Shown: positions 51,051 through 64,000 of the stretch, piece by piece
Position numbering within the stretch: the first letter of the stretch is position 1
Layout of the letters: every line of letters begins with the position of its first letter
Origin: Lumnitzera littorea
Taxonomy: Eukaryota; Streptophyta; Magnoliopsida; Myrtales; Combretaceae
Length of the DNA: 64,000 nt
Assembly (NCBI GenBank): GCA_024138015.1
Contig: JAMXBB010000012.1
Span: 16,354,634-16,418,633, forward strand
Reading direction: 5' to 3'
Notes under the pieces: model-generated
Told to the model about the DNA's origin: nothing
Databases searched by the model: none
What the model saw: only the letters and a program-made list of their open reading frames with translations
Made by a program: the position numbers and the translations under genes

Positions 51051-54000
51051 TATAAGACCCACAATCAGCTACTTAGGATTTGGTTCGTAAAATTTAGAGC
51101 GATTAAATAAATTGTCTGATTTAACCCAAATTTTACGATAAAGTTAGAGTTATTAGTAAAAGTGATCCCACAAGCTCGAATTTAAGAAAAATAAGTGATA
51201 AAATAAAAAAAACATAAAATATCCAAATTTATATTACTCGTTATTTATCGAAAATACGGAAAATGCATTCCGATAATCAATGAATCACTAGAGACAAATT
51301 ACATGCACACTAAAAATCATAAAATAACTTAAATAATATTTAGGAAAATTTATTTATACCATATATGGATTTACATGTAAGTAGAAATACGCGTAATTTC
51401 TTAAAATACGTGAAATATGTTAAAATAAGGTTAATTAATTAAAGAAAATTCATAAATAATTAAGAAAAAATCAAGAAATTTTTTAAAAAAAAAGAGGAAA
51501 TGACTAGAAGAGGGGCGTAGCATGGTAAGAAGGAAGAAAGAAAATCAACCGATTATATTAAAACAATAAAAAAAGGCAATTTGAAAGAGCATAAGGCCAA
51601 TGTCACCTTAATTTAATACATCAAAATTGCTTTATGCCTCTATAAATAGTCAAAAAATTTTAGAAGCTCATTTTGAATGTCTGGAATTATAGAAAATTAG
51701 AGAGAGGTGAAATTGAGAGGAAATTAAGGTTTTTACAAAAGACTGTGCAGTTAAGGCTTTTAAGGAGAACCTAAACTCAACGAGTAGTTGGGAGTAGATG
51801 ACCACCATCACCATACGGTGGTGGCAGTGCCTAGATGGGCCGACACAGCTATGGCTACCGATGGTGGCTAGAGTCACCAGTTTTGATGAATTCCGATTTC
51901 TACTTGATTTTTCTTAAATTGTTAAAAATATCAAAATTAGTTGAAAAATTATGAAACTTGTCATTTTAGAATATTTTTGGATTTAGTTTTTAGAAAAAAA
52001 TATTATTTTGATAAAAATATATCCCATGATATATGGTCCTTAAGAAATCATATAAAACCGAGCATGTTTCGGTTTAGAAATAAATTATCTTAAGAGTATA
52101 GTTTTAAGCCCAAAATTTTTTTGTAGACTACTTAAGGGTTATAGAGTAGTGCTATGAAGCCCTTTTTCAAAAATTAATTTTTTAAATTTTTACATAATTT
52201 TTAGGCCTTAAAATAATACATAAAATGGGTAAATTAGGGTTAATTAAGTAATTAAATGAGTAATTATTAATTTGATGCACAATTATATGTTTTAGAATGT
52301 TGAAATTGGATGGAGTATGCTATTCGTAGCATTTGAAGGGTTAGATGTAATTATTAGGATATTATATAGTAAATATGTAATAGGTAAAAATGATAAATTT
52401 TAAGTTAATTTGGTAATTTAGGGTAATTAGGTTCAAAATCTAACTTGAGATGAATTTAGATATTTGGAATGTTATTTGATGTTGGGAGATGATATTTGAA
52501 GTTATGGGAATATTAGATATGTACATTATGTACACATTAGGTGGTAATGTGTAATATGTAAGTTTGAGAAATTAATAATTAGGAAAATATTGGTTAGAAT
52601 TGATATTATGATGATAATAGGAATATATAATAAAAATGATAGGAAATTTAAATTAAGGTAATTATATGAAAAATATAAGATTTTCTCATAATGGGGGTGA
52701 ATTCGGTAATTAAATTAGGATTTAGGTGTACCACACGAACTAGAACACTAGTTAAAGATTGAAAACGATATTTAGGATATCCGCAGATAATGCGATTAAT
52801 TTCATATTATGGGTTGAAATGATTTCTTAGGGTATACGTATAAATCTCTAACAAAAAAACTAAGTTAAAAACCTAATTTAGAAATCAATATGAAAACTGA
52901 AACAAAACTTAACATGATTCAAGAAGAACTATAAAAGACTTAAAAACCTAGATAATTAGGTATATTAAACTTTAAATAAAAGATAACGATAAGTGTTATA
53001 GGATAAAACCAACTTATTATAGTTATATAAAAAATTGAAACCATGTTTGTATTATAGGGATGATCGACGATGACCCGAACAAGTCGAACCTCGAGTGAGC
53101 AAGCGAAGAATTCAAGTAAGTTGGGATTAATACGTTGCTGTATTTTGAAGGCTTGAGATTATACTTAGTTGTGCTTATTAAATAGTTGATTGTGTGCATG
53201 TGCTTAATTATAAGTGATTTTATGATTTTGTTTGTTGTTTAGGCTGTATTGTATAAACTGATTGGTCACCCTAAACTAAACCTAATCAAATATATGATTT
53301 GTAATCATAAACCGGATTTATATAGTAACCTATTAGGGGAACATTAGGATTCTTCGGCCAAATACCGACCCCTTCAAAAGGGATAGCGCGGGATGACGTA
53401 ATTGGTCTCTTCTTTGTCCTTAGTTGAACTAAATGACAGGTAAGGTAGTCATGGTAAGGGTGAAGTCAATGGTTAGAAAGTAGTTGCGGGAGGCGCAGTG
53501 TCTCTATCGTACAAGCCTAGGTTTGGTCATGAGCTGTTGTTTTAACGGCAACTCCTCAACGTCGTACGATAGCATTTGCGTGTTCATGTATTGCATCTAA
53601 CTAAATTAGTTGATAACTTTGTTTATGTTGGTGATATAATTTTAAGTCCTCCGTTTCGACTTATTGAACTACAGTTGCTCACATCCTTATAGACGTTGTT
53701 GCAGATGCTTGCAACTATCCTGAAGCTTATTAGATCTTAAGAAGTGAAGAAAAATATTTGAAGAACAGACATATATTTTTAAGGTCTAAGCTCTTATTTT
53801 ACACTTTTTCATTTCTAAATAATGTATTAATTAGGAAATAGATTACAGTAAAACGTTGTAAACGTTAATTGTAATAACTGAATTCTAGTATATATATATA
53901 TCTTTTTTTTTTACTTTTTTAGGTAAATAACTTATTTAAATTACGAATTATTTACTTTAAAGCGGGTTAGTCGTGGATGCTTTATGTAAATCAAGTTTAA

Positions 54001-54083
54001 GATAGTGGTTAAAAGGTCAACTTCTATTTTAAAATGATTTGTACGGCGAGACTGTTATGACTCTGCTGCTTTGAGGCGTGACA
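51051..54083 (+). mobile_element. Large LTR-like element, solo, about 3.0 kb
   Basis: Starts TATAAGACCC and ends GAGGCGTGACA. In reverse complement it follows the 58326-61148 copy. Matching anchors: GTATTGTATAAACT near 53246, CCAAATACCGAC near 53359, GTCCTTAGTTGAACTAA near 53416 and GAGACTGTTATGACT near 54048. Flanking 5-mers are GAAAT and AAAAT, four of five identical. The first two bases read TA instead of TG, probably by mutation. There are no retrotransposon proteins inside or beside it. Confidence 0.65.
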
Positions 54084-54881
54084 AAAATGAAAGAGGTAAA
54101 CATCATATTCAACGCTAGATCTACAAAGTTCACAAAATGTAAATAGAAGATCCACAAAATCCTTACTTTGACAAACAAATTAGTCAACAAAATAGAATCA
54201 ATATTCTAATCCTTTAGTATCAAAACATCAAACACATATATTTCATCAATGCAGGACAAGTAAGTAATAAAGAACATGCAAAATAAATAAGTAATGGACA
54301 TAACTTGTGGTTTATGGCATTAGTAAAACCAAGTTTTGTTCTAGTAATAATACAAAATCTTTTGCCAAAAATAAAATAGACAAATTATTCTACTATGGAA
54401 AATAAGTAATGGACATAGCTTATGACTTATAGGTGGTATTAGAAGTAAAAATTAGGAATTCAAATTCCTTTTTTCGAATTTATTAGATGAAGGATTTGGG
54501 AAAGGAGGTAGGAGTGAAAAGAATACGGCAATGGAGCAAAGATAGAGACTAAATATGGAAAGAAAAGGACTAACAAGTATTTAGGATGAGTTTTGGTTTA
54601 TTTTAATGAGATGGTGTAACTATAGCCTTCAAAACATAAAAAGAAGATCAAAAGATACCTTCAAAGGAAAAAGGAAAGATGGAATTAGCAGACAACATTT
54701 TTTCATGCAAAGTAAAAGCTAATTCTTGATGGCATGAAACAAACAAAATAGACATACCGACTATCATTCAAAATTGAAAAAAAAGTAATCATGATTTCAT
54801 ACCAAAACCTAATATAGGTGTTACTAATGCATTATCCTTGCACACATATTCCTCCTTTCATGAAAAAGTTCATGTTCTTAC
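54084..54881. other. Non-coding spacer below the catalase remnant
   Basis: AT-rich. I looked for the next catalase exon on the reverse strand (family continuation with GN-DLVGNN) and did not find it. Nothing else recognised. Confidence 0.5.
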
Positions 54882-56100
54882 CGTCTTGGTATAGAACTTC
54901 ACTATAAAACCTCGAGGGTCCCGGAGGGTTTCGGGACTATCACATTCGCGGATAACTGTTGAGAATCGGACAATAACAGGTGGCTGGATACCAGGTGCCC
55001 GAAAGAAATCAGCAAATGTAAGGTTAGAAATATCACGAGTGGCCTCAAAAAAAAAAAAAAAAAATCCTTTGGCAGTAGCTCCCTCCCCTGGCGCGCACCA
55101 CTCTCTCCGGAATTCTCCGTCTATCAAAACTAGCAAGTTTCTCCAACAATCGATAATGCTCGAGGAGTATAGGGCCTGCAATGCAGTGAACAAAATTTTA
55201 GAGTTTTGAAACTAAATCAAAGAAGAAAATCGAAAACTAGCTAGAAAGCAATTCCTATAACAATCAATTTCCTGCACCGGATCAACTAAAATGCTATGTA
55301 TCAGGCATTTCACAAGCGAGGGTTTTTGAGTTTATGGCATACTGATGGAAGTACCCCATGAAGAAGTATGTTTTCTGGCAAGTCCTGTTTCTCCAATAGT
55401 ATAAAATATGAGGATGTACAAGTGAAAACAATTCAAGATATTACCATAGACAACTTTTTTAATCATTAAAAATGAAAAAAAAAAATACTAAACAGGAATC
55501 AGCATGAAGATTAGCAATAATGACAAGTATCCAGGTGGCTGGTACATCAAAGTTGCTATGAGATGAAGAAAAGAAAAAAAGACTGAAAGTCATAATTACC
55601 ATAATTTCTTTCTTTTTTTTTTTTTAAGAAACAAAATACGAAAATCTTCTATCTAATGACCACATGGAGTTGCGTCTACCACTGCCTAGCGAAGTCAGTG
55701 ATTTATGTAGATCAGCTTAGTAACTTTCTTACAATGATGGAACTATTAACCAAGGAAAAAAGGGGGACGTTATTATGAACTGAATTTTAGTCAAGTAACT
55801 ACTAACTGGAGTGAACTAAAGACGGTATGAACTCAATTGAAATATATCATGGAACTTTCAAATTTTAACGAGGAACAAATACATAAAAGTTTTACTCAAA
55901 ACAAGAACCGCAATAGTATAAAGGATTCAGGATTACCACCTCTTGTTCCAACAGTCAAAAGATGATTTCTCGTTCCAGATAGGGGCACCAAAGTCGATAA
56001 TCAAGAATTGAGTTTTAGAAGCACTTAACGGATGGTTCTGTAGATATAATAACAATAGCAACAATTTAATTATTATGGTTAGTATCTTATATAGATCCAT
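54882..56100 (-). pseudogene. CAT: Catalase gene remnant, first two exons only
   Basis: Plant catalase breaks down hydrogen peroxide in peroxisomes. Exon 1 (56100-55940) starts MDLYK and, after an unrelated insert, gives GAPIWN..SS, then TVGTR in another frame: one extra T in the run at 55957-55960 shifts it. Exon 2 (55175-54882) has proper acceptor and donor sites and joins exon 1 in phase (R-G-P-I-L-L-E). It carries EKLASFDR, RIPERVVRARG, then after a 4-bp duplication at about 55080-55087 the frame moves to ATAKG. Next come a run of 18 T (12 more than expected), EATRDISNLTFADFFRAPG, PVIVRFSTVI and SPETLRDPRGF. The distal haem His of the VVHARG motif is Arg (55093-55095). Later exons, about three quarters of the protein, are absent. 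It is clearly non-functional unless the assembly is wrong at several points. Confidence 0.85.
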
Positions 56101-57927
56101 CTTACTGGTTAAGGAGAGATAGACAAAAGAAAGATCTCTCATAAGAAACGTGTGACTACCACAATCCATGTGTTTATTTATACTTGTACAATGAAACTAA
56201 ATAAGATGATCAAAATTTTATAATTTTACATATTTTCTCATTTTATATATTTGTCTTCTGCCAAAGAAATGGTACAATGTCATAATCCCCCTCCCCCCCA
56301 AAAAAAAAAATTCACTTTTTTACTTATGGAGGTCATTAATGACTCAAATGTTAAATAAGTCATCACTAATAGATAATATAGAGAAAATTGTATGTTCACT
56401 ATAAAAATTTTAAAAAATGTGATTTTTAATTTTATATTAATATTGCATTAATTAGATGTGATATACATGAACTGACATTAATGTCGACATATATTAATTT
56501 ACATTAATATCGTATTTAATAAATGCATTATGAGTCATAACCCATGGTCAAAAGAACACTTGCACTCGTCATAACCATTGAACCATAATGTTGTATTTGT
56601 CTTACATAGTAAAATCATATTTATTAAATTGCAACTTACAAATGTAAAATATTTATAAATTATAATATCATATTTTCATGATGTGATTTAGTATTAATAA
56701 TTAGGTAATTAATTTTATTTCATTTGTATTTATGTAATTTTTTTTAAGAAAAATGGTAGATATGTATTAGACCCGAATAAAACATAAGATATAGCTTATA
56801 ATTATCTTTTAACATATAATAATAGAAAGCTACTTGTATGAATGCTTCATAAAAATTTATTCATAGATTATCCATCATTTGCCCACTATAGCAAAATATT
56901 TACCATCGTACTTTATAGATTCTACACATTAAACTATTTACAGCTATATAGTTATGATTCCCATTCATATAAAGTTTTTCCACACTTAAGGGATTATATA
57001 TGTAAGCATTGAATAAAGAAACATCATCCTCTTCTACATAAGTGGCTTTATTTATTTATTTTGTTTAGTCCATCCCATAGGCAAGGGGTGGCTGGCGACT
57101 ACCTTTAGTTGGTCAAAAGAGGTACCTCCCCCTTTAAGTGGTTGCTGGCTATCTCTACCCATGGGATGAAGGGAACTTTCTTTCAATTTTTCTACATTAT
57201 TTTATATTTTTTAATTTTTATTAATTCATTAGAAAACTCATATACATTCATATATGTGTGTGGTTACATATACACTTATAATACATATATGTTTTTCTTC
57301 ATAATTTTTTATTAATTTTCATGTAATTTTTATAATTTATCATATTATTTATTTATATTAATTACATGGACCAATATATTTGCGCAACTTGTCACTATGT
57401 AACGAAAGAGTTAATACTATTAACAAAAGTCGTTGTTTGCAAATTTTTACAAATGTTAAAAACTCAAATAAAAAAATAAAAATTGATTAACTCAAATAGA
57501 AAATGGGTGAAAGTTTAAATTATAAGTTTATACTTTTCCCCTATTATATTCATGAAATTTGTCCCAAATATGATATAATATTTTAACCTATGTCTAAAAG
57601 CTCAACTATTAAGTTGGCCCCGACGGAATTACTTCCAATGGTCCCTATAACTTATGATAGTTGACTCTAACCTTCAGACCCTCAGCAAAACCACTCGTCA
57701 ATAGAATGAATGCGATTGTAGTCTTATCTCAATCAAATAAAATTACAAATATGACTTTAATGTTTTTAACTTAAAACTCACAGTTCTATATGACATGTAT
57801 TATAATATAATATTATTATATGAAAAAATACAAATATTTCATACTATATGTAATATGTATATGTTACAATTAAATATAATATTTATATGATTATTGTATA
57901 TGTCATGCAGGCATTATGATATATATA
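56101..57927. other. AT-rich intergenic DNA
   Basis: No gene recognised. It begins with the region upstream of the catalase remnant and ends in a TA-rich tract (57780-57927) that continues to the right of the nested LTR elements at 62697. Short open frames are low in complexity. Confidence 0.55.
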
Positions 57928-60900
57928 TGTAAAACCCAAGTTAAAAAAATAAAAATAATAAATTAATTAATTTGAGCAAATTAAAGGAAATAAATAATTT
58001 TTATATCTAACCTTTGGTATAGTGTGTAATTAAGTGCTAGGGGAAAAACAATCATAAGAAAAGATTCAGATATTAATATAACATAAATTGAATATTAAGT
58101 GTCAGGTGCTAAGCGATCATGGGAAAAGATCCAAACATCAACATGACTTGTGATCACACATTAATGCTAGGGGCATTTTAGTTTGGGAAAAAGTTCACTT
58201 CCCATTAAATCATTTAAACATATTTTATAGTTACCATAACTTCTTCTCATAAAACTTACGATACTTTTCAAGAAACTTGCAGAGCTCATCTCAACTCCAA
58301 ACCCCTAATCAAGATTCGTGTTCTTTGTCACACCCCAAATAAGAGGAGTCATAACAGTCTCACCATGTAAACTATCTTAAGATAGAAGCTGATTTTACCG
58401 TTGCTATCGTAGATATAGTTCATATAAGGCGTGTACAACTCAACCAGCTTAAAACATTCGTTCTAATACCTGTTAATAACCAAACTTATGGTAGAGCTTT
58501 ACAAAATACCTATTCTATATAACCTGTTATCTCGTATCATAACAGTATTTATACAAACGTTTCACATTCAAAATTAAAGTTTACAATCAAAGTTTATTAA
58601 AAACCATAGGTTTTACAGTATATATATAATAAGTCAGGAAACTAGTGAACGTCTTAAGGAATTCCCAGTTAATTTCCTTAAAAACTCAAAAAAGTCAAAA
58701 GCCTGGGTTTAGTTGATTCCTTGTTCCTTAGTTTCATTAACAGCAGTACATTAACCTGGGAACGGTAATATCAGAATATCTTGCCTCACTCAGCACTTGC
58801 AAAAGAGTCTATGGGAATGTAAGCATGACTAGCTTAGTAAGTAGGACCAAATCAGAAGAGTACCATATAATCATAAGTAAGGTTATTAATTATGATGAAA
58901 TGAAATATAATCAATCAAATGAAATATCGTACAATGTTATCCGGTCCACTGTAAGGTTAGAAAAATTATTTCCGCTCCAATCCAGATTGAGGAGTTTCAT
59001 CGCGACTCAAGTTAAACTAAACCCGAAATTATGCAATAAAGAACATCTTCCTCCCATGACCGCCTTTAAACCACGACTACTACCCTTGCTGCAACCTCAT
59101 CGCCTGTTACTTAGTTTGACTAAGGACGAGGAAAAGACCATTTCAGTTATCCTCATCGAAGAAAGTCAATATTTGGCTTAACACTCTTAATTATTCCCCT
59201 TAATGGGTGTTATACATGTCCAACTCTATTTTAGTCAAATAGACGTTAGTTTTAATTAAGGGTGGCCAAATAAGTTTATACAATACAGAAACAATGCGAA
59301 CATTCAAAATAGCATACTAAGGAGTTCAACTCCTGTTACAATAGAGTATCATATATACACACAGCATGCATATAATCAACTAACTATAAACATAACCAAA
59401 AGTACTCTTGAGTCTTCGGATACTTTAATACAGTATCCTAACAAGCGATGAAACTACAATCCTAACTTACTTGTTTAGAAATTCGCTATGGTAGGCTTAA
59501 GCCCTCGACCGTCTTTTCATTGAAAGATCCTATTTACACAAAAGACCCAAATTCAATCTTCGTAATAATTACGAAAATATTAGGGTTTGATCTAAAATGG
59601 CTATATATATATATATTCAGTTATCACTTGGTTTTAAGTTTTCAACCTATTGCTTATATATTTGTATTTACAATTTTGCCATCGAATTATTCTAAATTAC
59701 TCAATTATGATCATTTTTACACCAAAATATGACCCAACATTGTTGTTATTCACCAGAGATCAGTAAGTGTCCATTTCACCATTTAATTTAATAATATCCT
59801 ATTTATTTCACAATTTTAGCCTATTTTCGAGCCATTTTTAGGCCCAAAAATACAATAAATATTAAAAATATTCAAATCAAAATTCAAGCTACATATCAAT
59901 TATCCATATATCATACATATCCTACACCAAAATTTTCAGCTAGAAATAACATCATTTGATACATTTATTTTACAATTCCAATTTCGAATGAATGATAGAT
60001 TTCTTAAGGAAGTATATTAAAAATTATGAATTTTTCAAAAATAAAAATATCACATGAAAACATGTTCAAAATAACCTAAGTACAAATTTTTTTATAATTT
60101 TCTAGGTTGTTTAGGTATTTTTTAAAAATTATTGAAAAACATAACAGAATTTTGACTTGATTGCTTTTAGATGCTATGGTGGCCGATAGCCATTGGGTGG
60201 TTGTTGGAAGGCTTGCGCGGTGGGTGGGCTGCTTAGTGACGGTTGGGTTCCATAGGAGATCAATGGGTGCCCTAGGAGCTAGCTTAGCTTGGTGTGTGCC
60301 CTATTTTTCTATTTTTTAATTTAATTTCCTATGATTTTTTCTAAATTTTTCTTTTTATAGTGTAGGTCCTAAAATGTCTAAACTTAGTCTAAATGATGTT
60401 AAGTAGTATTTATAGGGTGCAATTGGTGGTGGAAAATTTTTTCTCCATTTTATCCCTCATTGATTTAAGTATGAGGTGTCTCTTTTAGGTGGAATTGCTT
60501 TTGATTCATCCTTGTTTAATTCTCCCCAGCTTGCCACGACATTCCTATAGCAATTCCCAATCGAAATTGAGTCCTTTGGAAGAGATTTGCAATTATTTTA
60601 ATATTTTAGGTGTATTTTATTAATGTTTAGTTATTTATTAATATACAAGTGTATATCCCATGTATATATTAAGCATAATATATAACTATACTCATATAAT
60701 TAAGTTTCTAACATATCTTTTATTTTTAGGATATGTTCTCTTAATTAATTTCATGAATTCAACAATATATATAATTAAGTAATTTAGTGTTAATTTACAG
60801 GTATAATTATTATTTATACCGAATATATTTATAAAAATACGTGTATATTCATATAGTAAATTATACTATATTATTTCATTTTGTAGCTTAATTAATCTAT

Positions 60901-62696
60901 TTCTAAGTTCTCGTCACAATCCAAGCTCAATTTTTAGGGGTTCCAAATATTTTATTGCTATATTAAATAATCCTACTTCTAAGGTTAAAATTAGGATTTT
61001 GAGTCATTATTTCCAAAATCTAACTTTGCTATGTCACTTCATCTAACTTTTCTATCTTGATTGTAAAGTTTGGATTTAATCGGATAACTTTTCCTAAAGG
61101 CCCTAAATCTAGGCTCAATTATTCTAAATACAATTTTAGGGGCTTACATCTTAAAAGAGAAATTCAACAACAATCAATCTTTTCTCCTTAATCAAGTAAG
61201 TTATTCTTCTATTTTCATTCTATCTTTTTCCAATTTATGTTTTTAGGGTTCCTTTAAGTTTTAGGAATGGAGGTGTAGTTACTATTAGTATGGTGGTGGT
61301 GATGCGGTTGTGATGTAATTACATCTTGATGGTGTTATGAAGTGATGATGGGATGTGTAATGTGTGCATACCTTATCTTGTATGGGTATATATATATCGT
61401 GGAATTTCTGTATGTGTATATGTGTGAAAGTTGTGGTTTCAACTAATATGTATGTACATGCGTGGATAGGAGTGACGATATGCTCTGTGCGTATATGTGT
61501 AGGACAACCTGCTAGGACTTGTATGAATGTCGGTATCACGTGTGTTTATGTTAGGAAGATATTGGAAGGATATATGGAATATGGTTTGGAAGCTTAGAGT
61601 ATGGAGTTAAGGAGAAAGAAGCATCGAGTCATGAAATTCTAAGCTAGCTTTTATATCTTGGACAGATACAAGAGAACATGTGGTGTTAGATTAACTTGGG
61701 ATAGGAACTCCAGGTATGGGATACAGTTTATTGAATATTTGTGTTAGGCTAATATATATGTAAACCGGGTTTAATTGAAAATCAGACTTAATTAATAGTG
61801 CTGTTTGTGCTTAGCATTGACCATCCACTAATCGGGTTCAATGGTGTTGGTGAGGCACTTGGCGATTTTTACGCGACGCCGTTCTCGGTAGAGTCTTGCA
61901 TTGAAAGGACACAAGTAGATCTAGGTTAGTTTATAGCACTCGGGTGTTGGGGAGTACCTAACACCAGTACTTATGTAGTGTGTGTGTGTGTGTCATATAT
62001 ATATATATATATTGCTTGTTAGGGGTCATAAGTAACCTTAAGTCTTAGAAAGTTGAGATAGCGAGGGTTGTAGGCCTAAATAAAACATTAAATCTATTGC
62101 TTATTGCATTTAGTAATGGTATTTGTATGTGTGTTTTGATTGATACTTGTGTTATATACGTATGTGAATGGTATCCTGTATTAGACTTTGGCTCACCCTA
62201 CATGAATCATTATTTTTCAGTTGCAGAGATAGGTTTTGAGGTTGATGATAGGGTTTTTACGAAGGATTATGGATTTGACTATCTATACTATGATAAGTAA
62301 GGGGATTATTACTACTTTGATGATAGAGCTAGAGCGCCATGGTTTAACTATAAGGGTGGATTTAAGATTGTAATTATTTTCTTTAGAATTGCTTATTGAG
62401 ACTTATGTAGTTATTGAGTCGCTTGTGACTCCTATTACTAGGTTTAGTAGATTTAATTGTTGTTGGTATTATGAAACTCCAGTTTACAATCTAGAGTATT
62501 TTCGTGTTTTATGAAATTTGAGTGAACGCCATTTCACTCTTATTTAAATTCGAGGTTGTTATTTTATGAATTGACAAATTTCATGTTATTCTTTTATGGA
62601 TTTTAGACAATGTGCAGGTTCTTAGACGCTTGACGTGTTAGTAGAAATTAGGGATACGTAGCAGAGTTGTAGTATCCTAGGTTTTGAGGCATTACA
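57928..62696 (+). mobile_element. Outer LTR-like element, split by a nested insertion
   Basis: Left end TGTAAAACCCAAG at 57928 and right end GAGGCATTACA at 62696 (TG...CA). It is flanked by ATATA on both sides (57923-57927 and 62697-62701), a possible 5-bp target duplication, though the area is TA-rich. Its sequence is 57928-58325 plus 61149-62696, about 1.9 kb; the rest is the inserted inner element. The end resembles the 51051-54083 copy (GAGGCGTGACA). No coding domains are recognised. Confidence 0.5.
58326..61148 (-). mobile_element. Inner large LTR-like element, solo, 2.8 kb, inverted
   Basis: On the reverse strand it begins TGTAAGCCCCTAAAATTG and ends TTGGGGTGTGACA, so it has TG...CA ends. 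Flanks are TCTT at 58322-58325 and TCTT at 61149-61152, consistent with a short target duplication. It matches 26685-27975 in the same orientation and 51051-54083 in the opposite one. No gag or pol is seen, so it looks like a solo LTR or a non-autonomous derivative. Confidence 0.65.
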
Positions 62697-64000
62697 ATAT
62701 ATTAATTAATATAGATATATATATATATATAGTTATTTATGTATTATACAATATACGCAACATGTGTGTATAACAACTAAATTATATTATATATAGTTGT
62801 ATGTAATATTTATTTTATGATATATTATATATACTATGTATTATGTATCATACATATATCATATATATAATATGTACTATAATGCAATATCTAGTGTATA
62901 TTATATATTATATTATGTTTTACAACGAATATACATTATATTAATATACATTACAATTTAATATAATGTATTGTGTGATATATATAAAGTGTGTAAAGAT
63001 GATTTATTTTCTTTGTTATATATAATGCATACATCTATTTAACTTTTTATACAATATATTAATACACATTACAATTTAATATAATGTATTATGTGATATA
63101 TTATATTCTCAAATATATACCTCACTACAACACTATTTCTTCTATTAGCAAAATTTTTTAAGGGTAAAAGAAAATAAACTACACTACTTAACAATTTTTA
63201 GTAAGATCTTAAATTTAAATTAATAGGATATAAAATTAATAGAAGTTGCTATTTACAGTTTCTTAAGTCTTTCCTTTTAATTTTCACTTCCCTCTACACC
63301 ATCCATCTTCCCACTAATTCGTTTTTTCTTTTCCTTATTTTCATTTTCAATCTTTCCCTTTCCTTTACTCCTTCCATGTTTTCTACATACTATGCACCCT
63401 TGTTGTTAGTTGTCATCTCACTATAAACTATGCGACCTCCTAATATGTCTTTTACCTCCATTCCTATGCATGATGTATCAGTATGGAGTCACTAAGGTAT
63501 GTATGTTTGTCTCTAAATATTGATATTCCCATCATTTTAAGGTCTTTTCTTTAGTCCTTTGTTGTAATTTATAGCAATTCTATTTGAGTTTGGTTATGGA
63601 ATGATTTACTTCTCTTGCAATTTGACATCTTGCTATGTACAATTGCAGTTAGATGATCTCCCCACATCTGTAACAATCCAATAATTCCTTTGATCTTCCA
63701 ATCTAAGCCAATCCACATCTGTAGTAACTAATACGACAGTGATGAGCTCATACTTGTTGTGGATAGGAAACAAATTCAACCCTTAGAGAAAGATATTGTA
63801 GTTAGGGTTGCATTTTGATTTATCCTCCTTTCTTTTAGAGATAGTACTATGAAATTTTAATTTTTGTTAGACTTGCTAAGTATATTTTACTAATTGTGTC
63901 ATAATGATATGTTCTAATAGTTTCATTTAGATAATTTTATGGATCTTGATGAATGTATGTCTCTAAAGGATGTCTATCTTGTACACTTGAAATGTTTTAT
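62697..64000. other. AT-rich intergenic DNA
   Basis: No gene recognised. About 62697-63110 is TA-rich and holds a direct repeat: CATTACAATTTAATATAATG occurs at about 62949 and about 63068. About 63270-63480 is C/T-rich with several short pyrimidine runs but no open frame of note. Confidence 0.55.

Noticed and set aside
58825..59181. 118-codon open frame in the inner LTR-like element
   Set aside because: The related copy at 27180-27530 does not keep the frame and the translation has no known domain.
61285..61597. Overlapping His/Tyr/Thr-rich open frames on both strands
   Set aside because: They come from TGTG/ATGT-rich low-complexity DNA inside the outer LTR-like element.
1..64000. CRISPR arrays, bacterial operons, rRNA or tRNA genes
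   Set aside because: The window is plant nuclear DNA. No regularly spaced repeats of CRISPR type, tRNA cloverleaf with A/B boxes, or rRNA sequence was recognised on reading both strands.

Overview
This window is nuclear DNA from a flowering plant, probably a eudicot. Genes are split by many GT-AG introns, the spacer DNA is very AT-rich, and more than half of the sequence is old transposon material. The species cannot be named from the sequence. There is one undetermined base at 5314 and one run of Ns at 23758-24110.

Layout. (1) 1-17286, + strand: 33 coding exons of a Niemann-Pick C1 (NPC1) sterol transporter. The gene enters from the left edge, so its N-terminal part lies outside the window. 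Its introns hold a MITE, a truncated relative of it and small tandem duplications. (2) 17287-19089: convergent 3' spacer. (3) 19090-22864, - strand: a complete four-exon NIN-like transcription factor (NLP, RWP-RK + PB1, closest to the NLP4/NLP5 type). The two genes are tail to tail. (4) 22865-26525: NLP upstream region, the assembly gap and AT-rich spacer with a fold-back repeat. (5) about 26526-46932: a transposon graveyard. A decayed Mutator-like element (MULE transposase with SWIM motif and zinc knuckle, plus a plant mobile domain) seems to be bounded by a pair of diverged inverted repeats. Three related Ty3/gypsy retrotransposons (E1 on +, E2 and E3 on -) and one solo LTR have broken it up. 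(6) 46933-51050: AT-rich spacer with a diverged tandem repeat. (7) 51051-62696: several copies of a family of large LTRs with no internal domain, one apparently inserted inside another in opposite orientation. Between them is a two-exon fragment of a catalase gene that is dead. (8) 62697-64000: AT-rich spacer.

The only genes that look functional are NPC1 and the NLP factor. NPC1 exports sterol from the endolysosome or vacuole; the NLP factor belongs to the nitrate-response regulators. They share no evident pathway. Every transposon reading frame is broken, mostly by changes that read as C-to-T or G-to-A transitions, as expected for long-methylated, silenced elements.

I found no new molecular system. 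The best leads are the large MULE carrying a plant mobile domain, the LTR-in-LTR nest with target-site duplications, and the catalase remnant that has lost its catalytic histidine.
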